64,000 nucleotides of DNA from Welwitschia mirabilis (lineage: Eukaryota > Gnetophyta > Gnetopsida > Welwitschiales). Positions 35,321 to 45,849 of this stretch are shown here, piece after piece. Each line of letters starts with the position of its first letter. Within the stretch, counting starts at the first letter, position 1. The translations under genes and the position numbers were made by a program. The notes under the pieces were generated by a model. It ran no database searches. It was not told the origin of the DNA and saw nothing but the letters and a program-made list of their open reading frames with translations. Where the stretch lies: the NCBI GenBank assembly GCA_051453625.1, contig JBOZIK010000001.1, positions 107,483,762 through 107,547,761 on the forward strand. The letters are read 5' to 3'.

Positions 35321-36119
35321 ATGTTTTATTGTATGTGAATGAAGTTATTTCTTGTGGCTGCACGCTTATTGGTCCACCGTTCCTAACGAGGTTTTGCAGA
35401 GCTATTTAGCAATTCCAAGTAGTTTATTTTTCAGTTTTATCATGCCAGCTTTTATGTCAGAACAGGCTTAACTGTCGGGATTTTTCTTCAAAATGTAGAT
35501 ACTTCTGCAAGTCATACAACCACAAATTGTGTTCACCAATCCATATGGGGGTGTGCTTCCTATTCAAGGTGGGGCTGAGCTCACAGTCGCTTCCCACGCT
35601 ATTTTTTGAACGCTCACGGAGCTTGCTGTTGAAATGGTAGCACGAACATTTCTGAAACAAAGTTAGCTATGAATAATGGCAGCAAATGCAGTCAATCAAG
35701 ATGGGGACATGCCTCTGGCGAAGATTCATTCGGCGCCACTTGAGGATAACTTTGATAGTACCACGAGTAGCCTCTACCCTCTATGAATGGACAGGAAGAA
35801 AAGAATGGTTGAACCCTTAGCGTGGTTGCCTTGCCTGTCAAGGCTCTGCTAAGCTTTTCTACTTTACTAGAGGTGATCATGAAGGAGGACAGAAGTTCAT
35901 CGAAGAAATAGAGATGCTTAGCGACTTCATCACCGTAATTTAATAAAGCTGATAGGGATTTGCACTGAAGAATTCCACTGAATCATATGAACGCAAGAAA
36001 AGGCTGAAAGCGCTCTCTGAAAACCCTTGTGATTACCATAGACACTTCTATTTTACGTTTATCTTCGTCTTCCACACTAATGACATTTACCTTAAACATT
36101 AAAATTATATTTCTAGTTT

Positions 36120-36361
36120 ATTGGTATGACACGGGTATTTCTCCTCTTATATGGGATGCTCGATTGGAAATAGCATCTGGTACAGCACAAGGTCTTGCAT
36201 GCTTCCATGGAGATTTAAATCTACATGTTATACATTGTGATTTTAAACCTAGCAATATCTTAGTAGAGATGACTCAACCCCAAAGTTGTCTTTGCACTTG
36301 CAAAGGTTGTGAACAATAAAGCAAACGATCATATATCAATGCATGTGATAAGGACATTTGG
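36120..36361 (+). pseudogene. Kinase catalytic-loop exon of the ALE2-like pseudogene
   Basis: The frame reads GISPLIWDARLEIASGTAQG, LACFHGDLNLHVIHCDFKPS and NILVE, matching 'LDWxARLKIALGTARGLAYLHED' and 'VIHRDFKxSNILLED'. The HRD motif is HCD here. After a frameshift it continues through an activation-loop-like NNKANDHIS block to IRTFG. The exon ends at a GT donor (36362-36363), the place of a common intron in this kinase family (after GTFG). Confidence 0.8.
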
Positions 36362-36659
36362 GTTTCTTGTTAACTTTCTTATTATATTGTTTTCCTTATT
36401 TTCTTGTATATAGAAAAGCAATTGCATTTTTAACTTTTTTTTTTTTTGGGGATGAAAGATGTTTTCATTTCATTATGTAAAGTTATGTACAAAACGATTA
36501 CAAAGAATTATAAGGTCAATGAGACCTTTATTATCTATAGAGCTCTGAACTAATCAAAGGAATAAAGCAATTGCATTTTTGACTTATGATAAACCCTTAT
36601 TTGCAGCCTTGAAATGTTTCGAGGCAGTGATTGATGTTCATTACCTTGCATGTTCTCAA
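36362..36659 (+). other. Intron remnant in the kinase pseudogene
   Basis: The donor is GTTTCT after ..ACATTTGG. The expected acceptor before TATGTGGCTACTGAATATGC now reads CTCAA, where a functional gene would have CAG. The intron contains the retroposon at 36437-36563. Confidence 0.6.
36415..36585 (-). mobile_element. Short retroposon with poly(A) and 22-bp target-site duplication
   Basis: Positions 36415-36436 (AAAGCAATTGCATTTTTAAC plus TT) recur at 36564-36585 with one difference. The 127 bp between them start with a run of 13 or more T on the plus strand, i.e. a poly(A) tail on the minus strand. This is the mark of target-primed retrotransposition by LINE enzymes. The insert has no frame. 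It could be a SINE or a 5'-truncated LINE 3' end. Confidence 0.8.
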
Positions 36660-37100
36660 TTATGTGGCTACTGAATATGCAACAATGGGCATCTTTCTAT
36701 CAAAACTGATGTACACAGTTATGGTGTTCCTCTTGCTTTAGCTACTTTCTGCAACGAAACCACTTAATGTGGATCAAGCATTAGGATAGGAAAATCTTGT
36801 TACATGGCTTGCCCTTTACATTCTTAAGTGGATTCTCTTAGAGAGATTGATGGTTCCTTCTTTAAGCAAGTTCATATGAGACAGAGTCAGTGGTTGTAGC
36901 TCTTGCTTCACTCTATGTCCACCTTTTAGTTTCTAATAGGCGATTCATTGGCGAAGTTGTACAAGCATTGAAGCTAGTTTATATCGATGACTTTGATGCA
37001 AATAAGGACAAGGGATTTCAAAATCACAAGGAAGTAGAAATACTCAATTTAGAAGAGTACAAGAATAACAATTGCTCAAAATGGAATCTCAGTAACTAGT
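36660..37100 (+). pseudogene. Kinase C-lobe exons of the ALE2-like pseudogene
   Basis: 36661-36690 gives YVATEYATM, then after a frameshift GHLSIKTDVHSYGVPLA, matching '[27 protein letters not shown]'. TKPLNVDQALG, a TAG stop and ENLVTW follow, matching 'GRKPVDxSQPPGQENLVTWARP', so the stop replaces the family's Gln. The last block (36890-37099) ends FIGEVVQALKLVYIDDFDA. The stop at 37099 may be the original end or early. Confidence 0.8.
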
Positions 37101-39600
37101 ATATAACATGTCTACCATCCTTTATCGATCTGGTTTGGTTCATGCATATGCCATATAGGCGAACTAACCTTTTTCAGCATCTCTCTTGTTTTCTTCATCT
37201 GCGAGAGTATTTTTTAATGAATCAGAGTTTTGGCTATATATCAAATCTTCTTCACGAAACATTGACAAAAACAAAGCTTCTTGTTGTTAAGTGGTAGCAT
37301 GAGTTAGCATAGTATCACAGAACACACAAGAATACACAAAAACAAAGATGGAGCCTGTTTATAATATCCAGCTCACCACGTTAAATTTGCATTTTAAACA
37401 ATTATGCAGAAATTATATTTTCAATTTCTTGATCAAGAGACCAAGAGATGGTAAAGTTTCATTGAAACCATAGATTAACTTTGGATCATCATTGTTATTT
37501 TCTTATGAGTTGACAGCATAGTGGATTGTTTCTTCTCTATTCAATTACAAACCTTTGCTAGGAAAGCATATAAATCACATGGATTTCCCAGTCTGACATT
37601 ATAGGGTTACTGCTTTCATTCGAACTTGGTTAACATTTTTAGATGGTGGTGTTAAAGCTTATTTTATGATTAGGCATAATAATTTTCTAAGATAATTTCA
37701 TAGCTTGTGCAAATGCTTAGTATAACTCACAATATGTTCTGTTAAAATCTCAAACATAAATATGTTGTTTGCAAAACAACACACTAGGTGGTATACTGTT
37801 TTAGTCATCAAAGTAGTCCCTTCTTATAGAGCACCTTGCATAAGCATTATTATTAGGCACCATTTGAAAAGGTTATTTATTCAATAACTTATGTTGAAGT
37901 CCTATTCTGGTGGCATCTTGCTATGGGGCTCTACTCATTGTTGGACTTTTAGATTTATCAAAGACTAAATTGAGGATAACATTTACAGGTATAGATCTCT
38001 TACTTTGCCATTAGAACATTTTGGCTCTAGATTATTGGCAATGGTTGTGTCCTTTACTATAGGTTATGAGTTCAAATCCCATAATGACACCAGGGCTTAT
38101 TCTTTAATCTTTTAGTAGGTATTAGGAAGGTAGTTAACCGTGAAACCTTGCTAGTTGGCATTTTAAAGAAAAACACCATAATTAGGAGATAAAATACCAG
38201 ATTATAATGACACTGATGGGAATGGCAGTGTATTGTTGTTGCTTCATTATTAATTGCTGAACATTTATGTCCCTCTGCATTGTTAATAGTTCCATGAAGC
38301 AGAAGTTCAAAAGGAGGATATTCATGGAAATTTAGGCTGGCTAACAAGGAGGCTTATCCACTTTTGTCCTATAAAATGTCATTCCTAGAGCTATTAATAG
38401 GAATATGCTTAAATAATCAATTATTCAATGTAATGTCTAAATGCAAGCAACAAAATCACTGAATTGACCTTTTTGAAAATGTTCTACGTAATTAGTGGTA
38501 GTAATCATAGATGCATTCTTATTTATCCACTCATAATAGCTCATCTATATTATATAATTTATATTTCGATAATTTAGCATTGACAAGGAAGAAACCAATA
38601 TTTTTATTTTACTATTTTTTAATCTACTATAACCCAGTTTTAACATGAAGAATAATTGAATAGTTACATAGGTTTGTATGAAACACTAATAAACAATTTT
38701 ACATTATATTTGTTAAAAGAGAGTAGATCTTTGACACCATAGATGATTCTTCAACTAATTCTTTATCATTTTGTATTAGCACAATTCATGACTTGTGACT
38801 TATGACTCGTTAAGAGGCTTAAAATGTGACTCACAACTCTTAAGTGACTTGTTGATTTGTTGACTTCTCTTGATTTTAAATCAGCTACATGAAAAAGAGT
38901 CAAACCAAAAAGATGAGAGAACAAGATGATACTAATGATTTATGAATATACTTTGTTCATGATATTATGAAATATTTCAAAAATACAAAGAATAATTCAA
39001 TGACTATTAGATACCAGTACACATATAAAAACGCATAGAACATAGATATTCATTTCAAATATGCAAAAAATTAATTACATAAGCCAAAGCAGTGTATAAT
39101 ACATGATGTTAAGAAATGACAACAAAAAGAGACAAAGAGATATATGTTGTAAAACCATAAAAAAACTAAAGGAACATCCACCACAAAATAGTGCATTGGA
39201 AAATAGTGCAAAACTCTTATTAGAAAGCCAAACTCACAAATAAGTCAAAAAGAGCTTCAACTATCAAACTCTATGGTAGGTGTCACTCCATAATCCAAAT
39301 GTTGCCCAAAACAACTTGATGCCCAGACATCTTACGTAAGGATTAAATAGACGCAGGCATAACTTTCTAAAACACTACAAATCGATTCTCTTAAAGTATT
39401 AAATATTAAGATAACTTTATTCATAATCACTTTTCAAAATAATAATATGTTTTTCAATAAAGGGTTTAACAATAAAACATAGCATTACAAAAGGAGTAAG
39501 TGTAGCTCCACGATATGACATACAAAAGGATGTTAGAATCTAATTCACGACATATATTTATTCTTTCATAGAGTGTGGTGTGTAACAAAAAGCTAAAGAC
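37101..39600. other. AT-rich spacer between kinase pseudogene and unknown gene fragment
   Basis: I find no supported gene, LTR or RNA gene. Short frames at 38072-38347 (minus) and 39466-39663 (minus) have no recognisable domain. Around 39120-39240 the sequence recalls a common copia-associated repeat, too weakly to call. Confidence 0.4.
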
Positions 39601-39628
39601 TTTAAAAATTAAGAAATTTAAACCTTTA

Positions 39629-40588
39629 TTACATGCAGCCAGTCGAAGATTTTTTTGGGTCACTTAACTGAGAGTCACTTGCATTAGTTAAATTTTTCAA
39701 AACCATAAAATCCAGCTGACACTCGCCTTTTCTTAAAAGCTCATCAGGGACAAGTCGCTCCCAGGCAAAACAAGTATAACCTGGTTGCATGTGGATGTCA
39801 AGGTAAACCTCAGATGGAAAGATGTTGCCGAGTAAGACCTCTGCTGCGGATTTCTGTTTGCCATTCTTCAATGGGTTGCTCGTGTTTATGCGAGGCCTGC
39901 TGAGCAGTCCTAAAGGACCTGAGGCATCATGTCCGCCAAGGCATTCATGGTTTTAGTGTTTTGTAGTAGGATGACGTTGGTGGTTTGAGTCTGGTCATTA
40001 GCATTGGATACCTGACATCTAAGGGAGGCACTCTATTGGCTGCAGAAGAAAGACCAGCAAGACCGTCGTTGTGAGGCAGAGCTAGAAGAGGCACCTTTGA
40101 CCATAACTTGCCTAGGGAGGGTCCGCAGGCGTGACAGGCCGTGGCAGAGGATCCTATCATTACACTCAACATACAGAAGAACTGACAGAAACAGTAGGAA
40201 TAGTTGGAATAGTTGGCCGTGGCCGTGAGGATTCCATTTAATGTTCTGAATATTTCCTTGTTGATTAAACCGATTCTCGGTAAAATTTTGATAAATCTCA
40301 TACCATGGAGGATTGATGGCTCCTGGCGCTAGGAGGGTTCGTCTTCCATTTCTCATTGGGTGGAAGGCTGTTCTGAGAGACATTAGTAAAGATTATGATA
40401 TTTAAACTGAGTGAGGTGAAGCTTCTTTCATCACTACCCAATGCTGAAATGTTCTCCCTCGAGGTCTACACAGTGAAGGTCCAATTGCCAATGTTAGTCA
40501 ACAGCTTCTGCATAGTAGAAGACCGCTAAAGAGTCCACAGCTTCGTAGATCCCGAGAGTGAGAAACCTTTTCCAGTGTTCATGAACTC
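39629..40588 (-). pseudogene. Exon-like fragment of an unrecognised plant gene
   Basis: This minus-strand stretch is visibly richer in G+C than its surroundings and holds long overlapping open frames (40033-40383, 39945-40301, 39629-39871), which suggests one coding region broken by frameshifts. The last piece reads EVLLGNIFPSEVYLDIHMQP, GYTCFAWERLVPDELLRKGE and CQLDFMVLKN. A further frame at 40586-40440 reads FLTLGIYEAVDSLAVFYYAE with a stop a few residues later. A possible acceptor (TTTCAATTTCAG on the minus strand) precedes 40588. I do not recognise the family. It could be a decayed host gene or a captured gene fragment. Confidence 0.5.
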
Positions 40589-40619
40589 CTGAAATTGAAA
40601 CTGAAACCAGAATTAATAT

Positions 40620-42267
40620 TTAGTTACATTTAGAAAAAGACATAATGAGTTGGACAGGCTGAGTGTACATCTCAATAACCTCAAGGACTAATTTAAGAAA
40701 GTGTCCTACAATAATAGCTGGCAGCTGAAATAAGTGGTATAAATTACATACTATAATATTCCATTTGGATCTCACAACAAATGAAAATGTGGTTTTCATC
40801 TTCAACAAAATTTAACAACCAAATTCTAAAGGTGCTATCTTCTTTAAGAATTTTAGGCCATCTATTTGTTTCAACTTCTAAATGACATGAGTTTAGAGTA
40901 AACATGTTAATCACCCATTTAAGTTTTGTTGGGATTTGGGCACTTAAGTATTGTTACTCCTACTCTAGCCAACTTCTTTTAATTTGTTCCAAATAAAATC
41001 TTTCTTGCCTTTTGCATTAGACCAATGCTTCAATAATATGTTTTGCTTTACCATCTTGCAAACATCTTTTGTATTGTGGTGAAGGTCTCTTGTGTGTATG
41101 TCCCATTTATTTAACCACTTGAATCCTTGAACTCAAGGTTCCATGAACACAAGCAATAAATTGACACTTTGCTTTAGCCTCTAATGGCAGCATACCAAAT
41201 TCAACAAGCAACATATGATAGGGATTCTAATTCCTTATCTATAGCTCTAGTATCAAAAGCTAGTTTTGAGCTTACTTAATGCACTTCCACCATTTTATTG
41301 GTAGACAATGACCCCAAGCTAGATAATTATATAATAACACAAGATTAACAATTGTTTGAAATAATAGTTTTTAAACCTTCCAAACATAAATCAATGTTTC
41401 TTCACTTTTGTCTAAATACATGTAAAGCTTTCATACTACTGGTTATTCTCTCTTGAGCATGATTATCTAATTTGTAATTGTGACAATATAAGAGTCCTAA
41501 GTATTTCTGAGAATTAACAATGTCAACATGCTTGCCATAAGTTTGTAATTATAGTTCCTTCTCTGAGAACCACAATGCATTATCTCCATCTTACTAACAT
41601 TAATCTTCACCCCTATAGTTGTGCATTATATGTAGCATATGTTGTAGAACCTCTTTCGAGGTAGGAACAATAGTAGCACCATCAACATAGATAAAAAGAA
41701 TTAAAAAGTTAGTAATCTAAACAAAGTACTTGTTTGACACTTGTGTTAGCCACTCTTCTAATTCATCAATGAAAATGCCAAATAAAGGAGAAGATAGCAA
41801 GCAACCATATTTGATTTTTTTTTCTATAAAGCTCATTAATTAAATGATTATTTATTTTTATATGTTTTGGATAGTTGTGATAAAGCCCCTAAGAATATTA
41901 AGCTTTTTTAGCTATTGCCAAAGATTTTGTTTGATATGATTTAGAAAAATCAACAAAGTATGAATTTGTTTATTAAATCCTTTTAAAACCTCAATAAAAT
42001 ATTAGAGTATCATCAAAGTGGTCATTTGTGAAGTGACTATGATAGAAGCCCTCCACAAATAAGTCATTCATGACTTTATCCCAACTAATGCAATGAAAAG
42101 CACACTTCTCTTTAATAGATCCCTTTAAGAAATTTTGAAGGGATACTAATTCCATTAAGGACACTTTCTAAAGACAATATGAACAAAATGAATAGGTGTA
42201 AGAGGTTGTAAGAATATGCTTAACAACTTTCATGCAATGAACCAAAGATAAAGGTTTAAGAGCTCAC
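40620..42267 (-). mobile_element. LINE fragment, copy 1 (RT palm to C-terminal domain)
   Basis: Minus-strand pieces follow the LINE RT order: GCLLSSPLFGIFIDELEEWL (about 41810-41750), LFIYVDGATIVPTSKE (about 41700-41650, where the catalytic YADD is YVDG), MEIMHCGSQRRNY, KYLGLLYCHNYKLDN (about 41500-41450), FGMLPLEAKAKCQFIA (about 41210-41160) and KDVCKMVKQNILLKHW (about 41070-41020). Towards 40800 a DENHIFICCEIQMEYYS block recalls the C-terminal Cys/His region. No endonuclease part is present. The family differs from the usual plant L1 RT. Athila-like fragment E interrupts it at 42268. Confidence 0.75.
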
Positions 42268-44160
42268 TGTTAATATGCAAAAATTAGCATTTATAGGAAG
42301 TGTTTCAGGTTGATTTATTATAAATAAAACATTAATTTAGCTTTTTTAATTATAAAATATCTCTTCTATTATTTTTTAAATTAAACTTAATTTTATACTT
42401 TTCTCTATAGTAATTGCAAATGTTTACCCACGTTTTAGAACACATGGCAGAAGATGGACATAATTTCGCATAAAATAACAGTGGCAATGAAGACATGAGG
42501 TGATGACATAGCATTGGAAGACATGTAGCAAAGTCATGTGAAGATGGCATTAGAGATATGTGGCAATAGCACTGATTGGTAGAAAAATCCAGCTCCAAAG
42601 GCTACATATTCGATTCATCACGATGAAGATTACACTTAACACTATATAAGATCTCCACTAANNNNNNNNNNNNNNNNNNNNNNNNNNNNNNNNNNNNNNN
42701 NNNNNNNNNNNNNNNNNNNNNNNNNNNNNNNNNNNNNNNNNNNNNNNNNNNNNNNNNNNNNNNNNNNNNNNNNNNNNNNNNNNNNNNNNNNNNNNNNNNN
42801 NNNNNNNNNNNNNNNNNNNNNNNNNNNNNNNNNNNNNNNNNNNNNNNNNNNNNNNNNNNNNNNNNNNNNNNNNNNNNNNNNNNNNNNNNNNNNNNNNNTA
42901 TAAAATATTTCTTCTATTATTTTTAAAATAAGATTTAATATTATGATTTTTTTCATAATAATTAAAAGTATTTAGTCATGTTTCGAAACACAAAGTGGAA
43001 GATCGACATAATTCCATATAAAACAACTATGGCAATGGAGAAATAAAGGGGTAACATATAGCAATAGCATTATAAGACATACGACAGACATGTGACAAAG
43101 GCATGTGAAGGTGACATTGGAGACATGTGGTGATAGCATTAGTTAATAAAGAAATTTGAATTCAAAGGTCACATGTTGTAATCATTATGATGAAGATGCC
43201 ATCTAATACTATATTATGATCTTCACTAAACGCTATAAGACAACCTTCACCATATGCTAAATGATAAAGATTCTACCTAATACTAGAGGACATAATCTTA
43301 TCTACTAATACTATAAGACAACCTCCATTAAATGCTATGGATAAAATGTTTTCTACCACATGCTAAATGATGAAGATTCTACTTAAGGATACAAGTTAAA
43401 ACTTTCAATCACCTCAACCTTACCCTCACCTATAAAAGGACCTTGAGCCTTTATTTGTAATTCCTCATTTTGGCAAGAAAAGAAGCTTTGAAACATCAAA
43501 TCACAATGGCCTTTTAAGTTCTTTCTTTTGGGGAGTGAGCTTGCTTTTAGGGATAGCATGAGAAGTTCTACCAGCATCCCTCTTCCTTTGATGTAACATG
43601 TTTTTATTAATACATAATAGTTATCTTCCTTTTGATTTCAAGTCATCAATCACTTTGTACTCAAAATGCTTAAGTAACAACTTTACTATCAAGTCATATT
43701 GTCATTTAAGTGAGTTCTTTAGTTAATTGATCTAAGTCCCTTTTAATTTGATGGATCTTAAGTACATTAAGTCCTTATTTTTCATGCTTATTTTAGTGCT
43801 TTAAAGGATTAGTGACTTTTAAATTCACTAACTCTCATATGGTAAATGAGATTATATCACCATAACCAAAGCTATTATTACTTGATGGTTCAAAGTATGT
43901 TTCAGAACAAGCATAGGAGATCATCAGAGTGAAGGATTACTAGTAAACAAATTAGCAAAAACTTAGACCTTGCTTTCTTCTCTACTTTTCCAAATGAAGT
44001 TTTACAACAAAATGCATAACCATTTTTCCTTCTTTCTTTTTATTATAACTTGAAACTTTAACAAAATTATGTACATTTTGTTTAGCCAAACCTAATTATC
44101 ACTATGAAGAGAATGATGCTAAGTCTTAATTTAATTTAAATATAATTTATTATATTAAAA
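42268..44160 (+). repeat. Element E 5' LTR
   Basis: Homologous to the D LTR (51528-52878) and A LTR (7722-9131). Positions 42351-42661 and 42899-43229 are two diverged copies of the same LTR segment either side of a 237-N gap, so the stated length is inflated by about 550 bp. Positions 43229-43390 hold a tandem array with words ATGCTAAATGATGAAGATTC and ACTATAAGACAACCT. The inner end is approximate. Confidence 0.75.
43229..43390 (+). repeat. Tandem repeat inside the Athila-like LTR
   Basis: Alternating imperfect copies of a block containing ATGCTAAATGATRAAGATTC and one containing ACTATAAGACAACCTYCA, about 35-48 bp apart. The same array is found, inverted and diverged, at 8455-8640 in the element A LTR. 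Confidence 0.65.
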
Positions 44161-44172
44161 CGAAAAAGATTT

Positions 44173-44190
44173 TGGTGCTATTACTAGGGA
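44173..44190 (+). other. Element E primer binding site (tRNA-Asp type)
   Basis: TGGTGCTATTACTAGGGA follows the LTR and matches the tRNA-Asp complement with four or five differences. Confidence 0.7.
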
Positions 44191-44945
44191 TAATGGCATA
44201 GTAGCTGCTCAGAAAGAGCAAAAAATTTACCTTTTAGTAATATTTTTACCTAAGATTTTATTTTTTTAGTGGTGGATACTGGTCCACTCTAATGATACTT
44301 GAACTAGTCCTATTTTTATTTCTTTGGTGTGTTGTTTCTTTCCTTTTCTTTTCGGTGGTTGATACTAGTTATTTCTAGTGATATCTAAACTAGTCTAGCT
44401 TTGAGTTTTCTTTAGTTTTTGCTCTAACTTGAGTTGCAAGTCTAATAGTGTGTTTACAAGTTGCGACCAATAGGTTAAAAAATTAAAGATCAAAATCATT
44501 TAATTTGTATGCCTTCCTTCATCTCCTATGTTTTCACAGTTCATGGTTTAGTTTTATGTTCTGTGCATTTACTATTATAAACATTAAAACACTAAATTTT
44601 TTTAACAATTTTATTTTTATTAGGATTAATTTTAAGTGCACTATCATTTTTCATTTTTATTATGTTTTTATGCAACCTTGTAACATTGATTGATCTATAA
44701 GATCTCTATGAACCTCTATATGTTTCTTGAACCTAAAACTTTCATTGTAACTAGTGCCACTTCTTTTTTGACTAGCGCAGTTAGTATTCCTAAGCAGAAC
44801 CTTCTAAGACTTTTCTCAATACGCTTATTGAAATTGGTAAAACCTTCTGTATTTTGAGCTTAATGCAAAACATTCATGGAACTTGTCTAAGACCTATTTT
44901 AAACCTTACATACCTTGAATTCATGATGAGTTAAGAAGATTAATT
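44191..44945 (+). other. Element E leader
   Basis: Non-coding leader between PBS and gag. It contains two copies of a GGTGGATACTGGTCCACTCT-like block (near 44270 and 44355), also present twice in the D leader (51320-51440). A short plus frame at 44505-44693 has no recognisable domain. Confidence 0.55.
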
Positions 44946-45740
44946 ATGAACCCTTTTAACATAGATCCTATTAGTAAAGAAGAAAAGATAGACTCATAGA
45001 AAAATCAAACCCAAAATAAAAATTAAGAGAACAAGCATCCTCATCCCAAAAATAAAATTTAAATGAATTTCTTAATTTTTGATTTCCCTTTTGATGGATC
45101 ATTAGCAAACTAGGATATAATAGACCAATTAACTACTTACTCCCTTGCCCAAGAAGTGGTCAAAAATCAAAACAATATAGATAGCAACTCACCTAAGCAA
45201 ATCTTTCATGATTAGCTTCAATAATGCTTAGGAACACCTTTGTGTATATTTCAATCATCCATAAATCAAAGCTTAGACATCTATCTTTTACCCCACTTCC
45301 ATAACTTAGAATCTAAGGACTCATACTTGCACCTTAAGGAATTTGAGTGTGTGTCGTTAATCATACCTTAATATCCAAACACATATCACACTCTTAAACT
45401 ACTTCTCTTTTCATTCTCCTTAAAAGATAAGGATAAATTATGGCTCTACACCATCAAGCCCTAATCCATTAGAATTTGGTTTAATCTAAACAAGGCCTTC
45501 ATATACAAATTTCTCCCAAATCATAAGATAAATGCCTTGAGTAAAGAGATAATGAACTATTAGAAAAAGGATCAAAAGACCTTTTCCTAAGCCTTATGAA
45601 GATTTAAGGACTTATTGCAAAAATTCCCATAGCATGGACTTAAACTAGGGAGGGAAATCAGTTTATTTTAAGATGGGTTAACCACAAACAATAGGTAACT
45701 AGTTAAAATGATGAGTAGGAACAATTTCCTTAGCATGTTC
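44946..45740 (+). pseudogene. Element E gag N-terminal half
   Basis: The ATG at 44946 opens MNPFNIDPISKEEKIDS and then meets a stop. Further on the frame gives FSLKDKDKLWLYTI (about 45410-45450), FIYKFLPNHKINALSKEIMN (about 45500-45560), RFKDLLQKFP (about 45600-45630) and GREISLF, the Athila-type gag order ('FSLKDKAKxWLxSL', 'FLxKFFPxxKTxxLRxEI', 'RFKDLLxxCPHHG'). Stops fall mostly at former Gln or Trp codons. Gag would form the particle shell. The copy stops before its C-terminus. Confidence 0.75.
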
Positions 45741-45849
45741 TTAGATGAAGTTTGGGCTTATTTTAAAATAGTAACTAAGAGTTTCAAAAATTGGTAGATG
45801 CCTAGTAAACCATCTAAATCCCATCATGTCAACATCATTAAATTTAAAA

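Larger units (their letters stand above)
35335..37100 (+). pseudogene. ALE2-like receptor kinase pseudogene
   Basis: The fragments follow the order of a plant ALE2-like receptor-like serine/threonine kinase. 35600-35760 gives ELAVEMVARTFLKQS, IMAANAVNQDGDM and PLEDNFDSTTSSLYP, matching the ectodomain ('ELAEEIAxGVFMKQSQVRIMGANA', 'PLGEKFDNTTA'). 35868-35990 gives RGDHEGGQKFIEEIEMLS, then after a one-base shift LHHRNLIKLIGICTEEFH, matching the kinase N-lobe. 36120-36361 holds the catalytic loop. 36660-37100 holds the C-lobe, ending RRFIGEVVQALKLVY. Frameshifts, stops and missing segments show it is dead. Introns remain, so it is not a processed copy. A minus-strand frame at 35692-35880 is a shadow. 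Confidence 0.85.
42268..45740 (+). mobile_element. Athila-like fragment E: LTR, PBS, leader, part of gag
   Basis: This plus-strand fragment begins TGTTAATATGCAAAAATTAG, matching the outer LTR ends of A and D. It continues through an LTR, PBS (44173-44190), a leader strongly similar to that of D in reverse complement (for example TTACTGATCCACTCTAGTGAT against D), and gag. It then stops near 45740, where the integrase end of D, on the other strand, begins. It therefore lies tail-to-tail with D and is truncated. Confidence 0.8.

Noticed and set aside
35692-35880. 62-codon minus-strand frame in the kinase region
   Set aside because: The plus strand of the same stretch matches the ALE2-like ectodomain, so this is an antisense shadow.
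42642-42956. 104-codon minus-strand frame
   Set aside because: It crosses the 237-N gap inside the E LTR, and the real residues are low-complexity.
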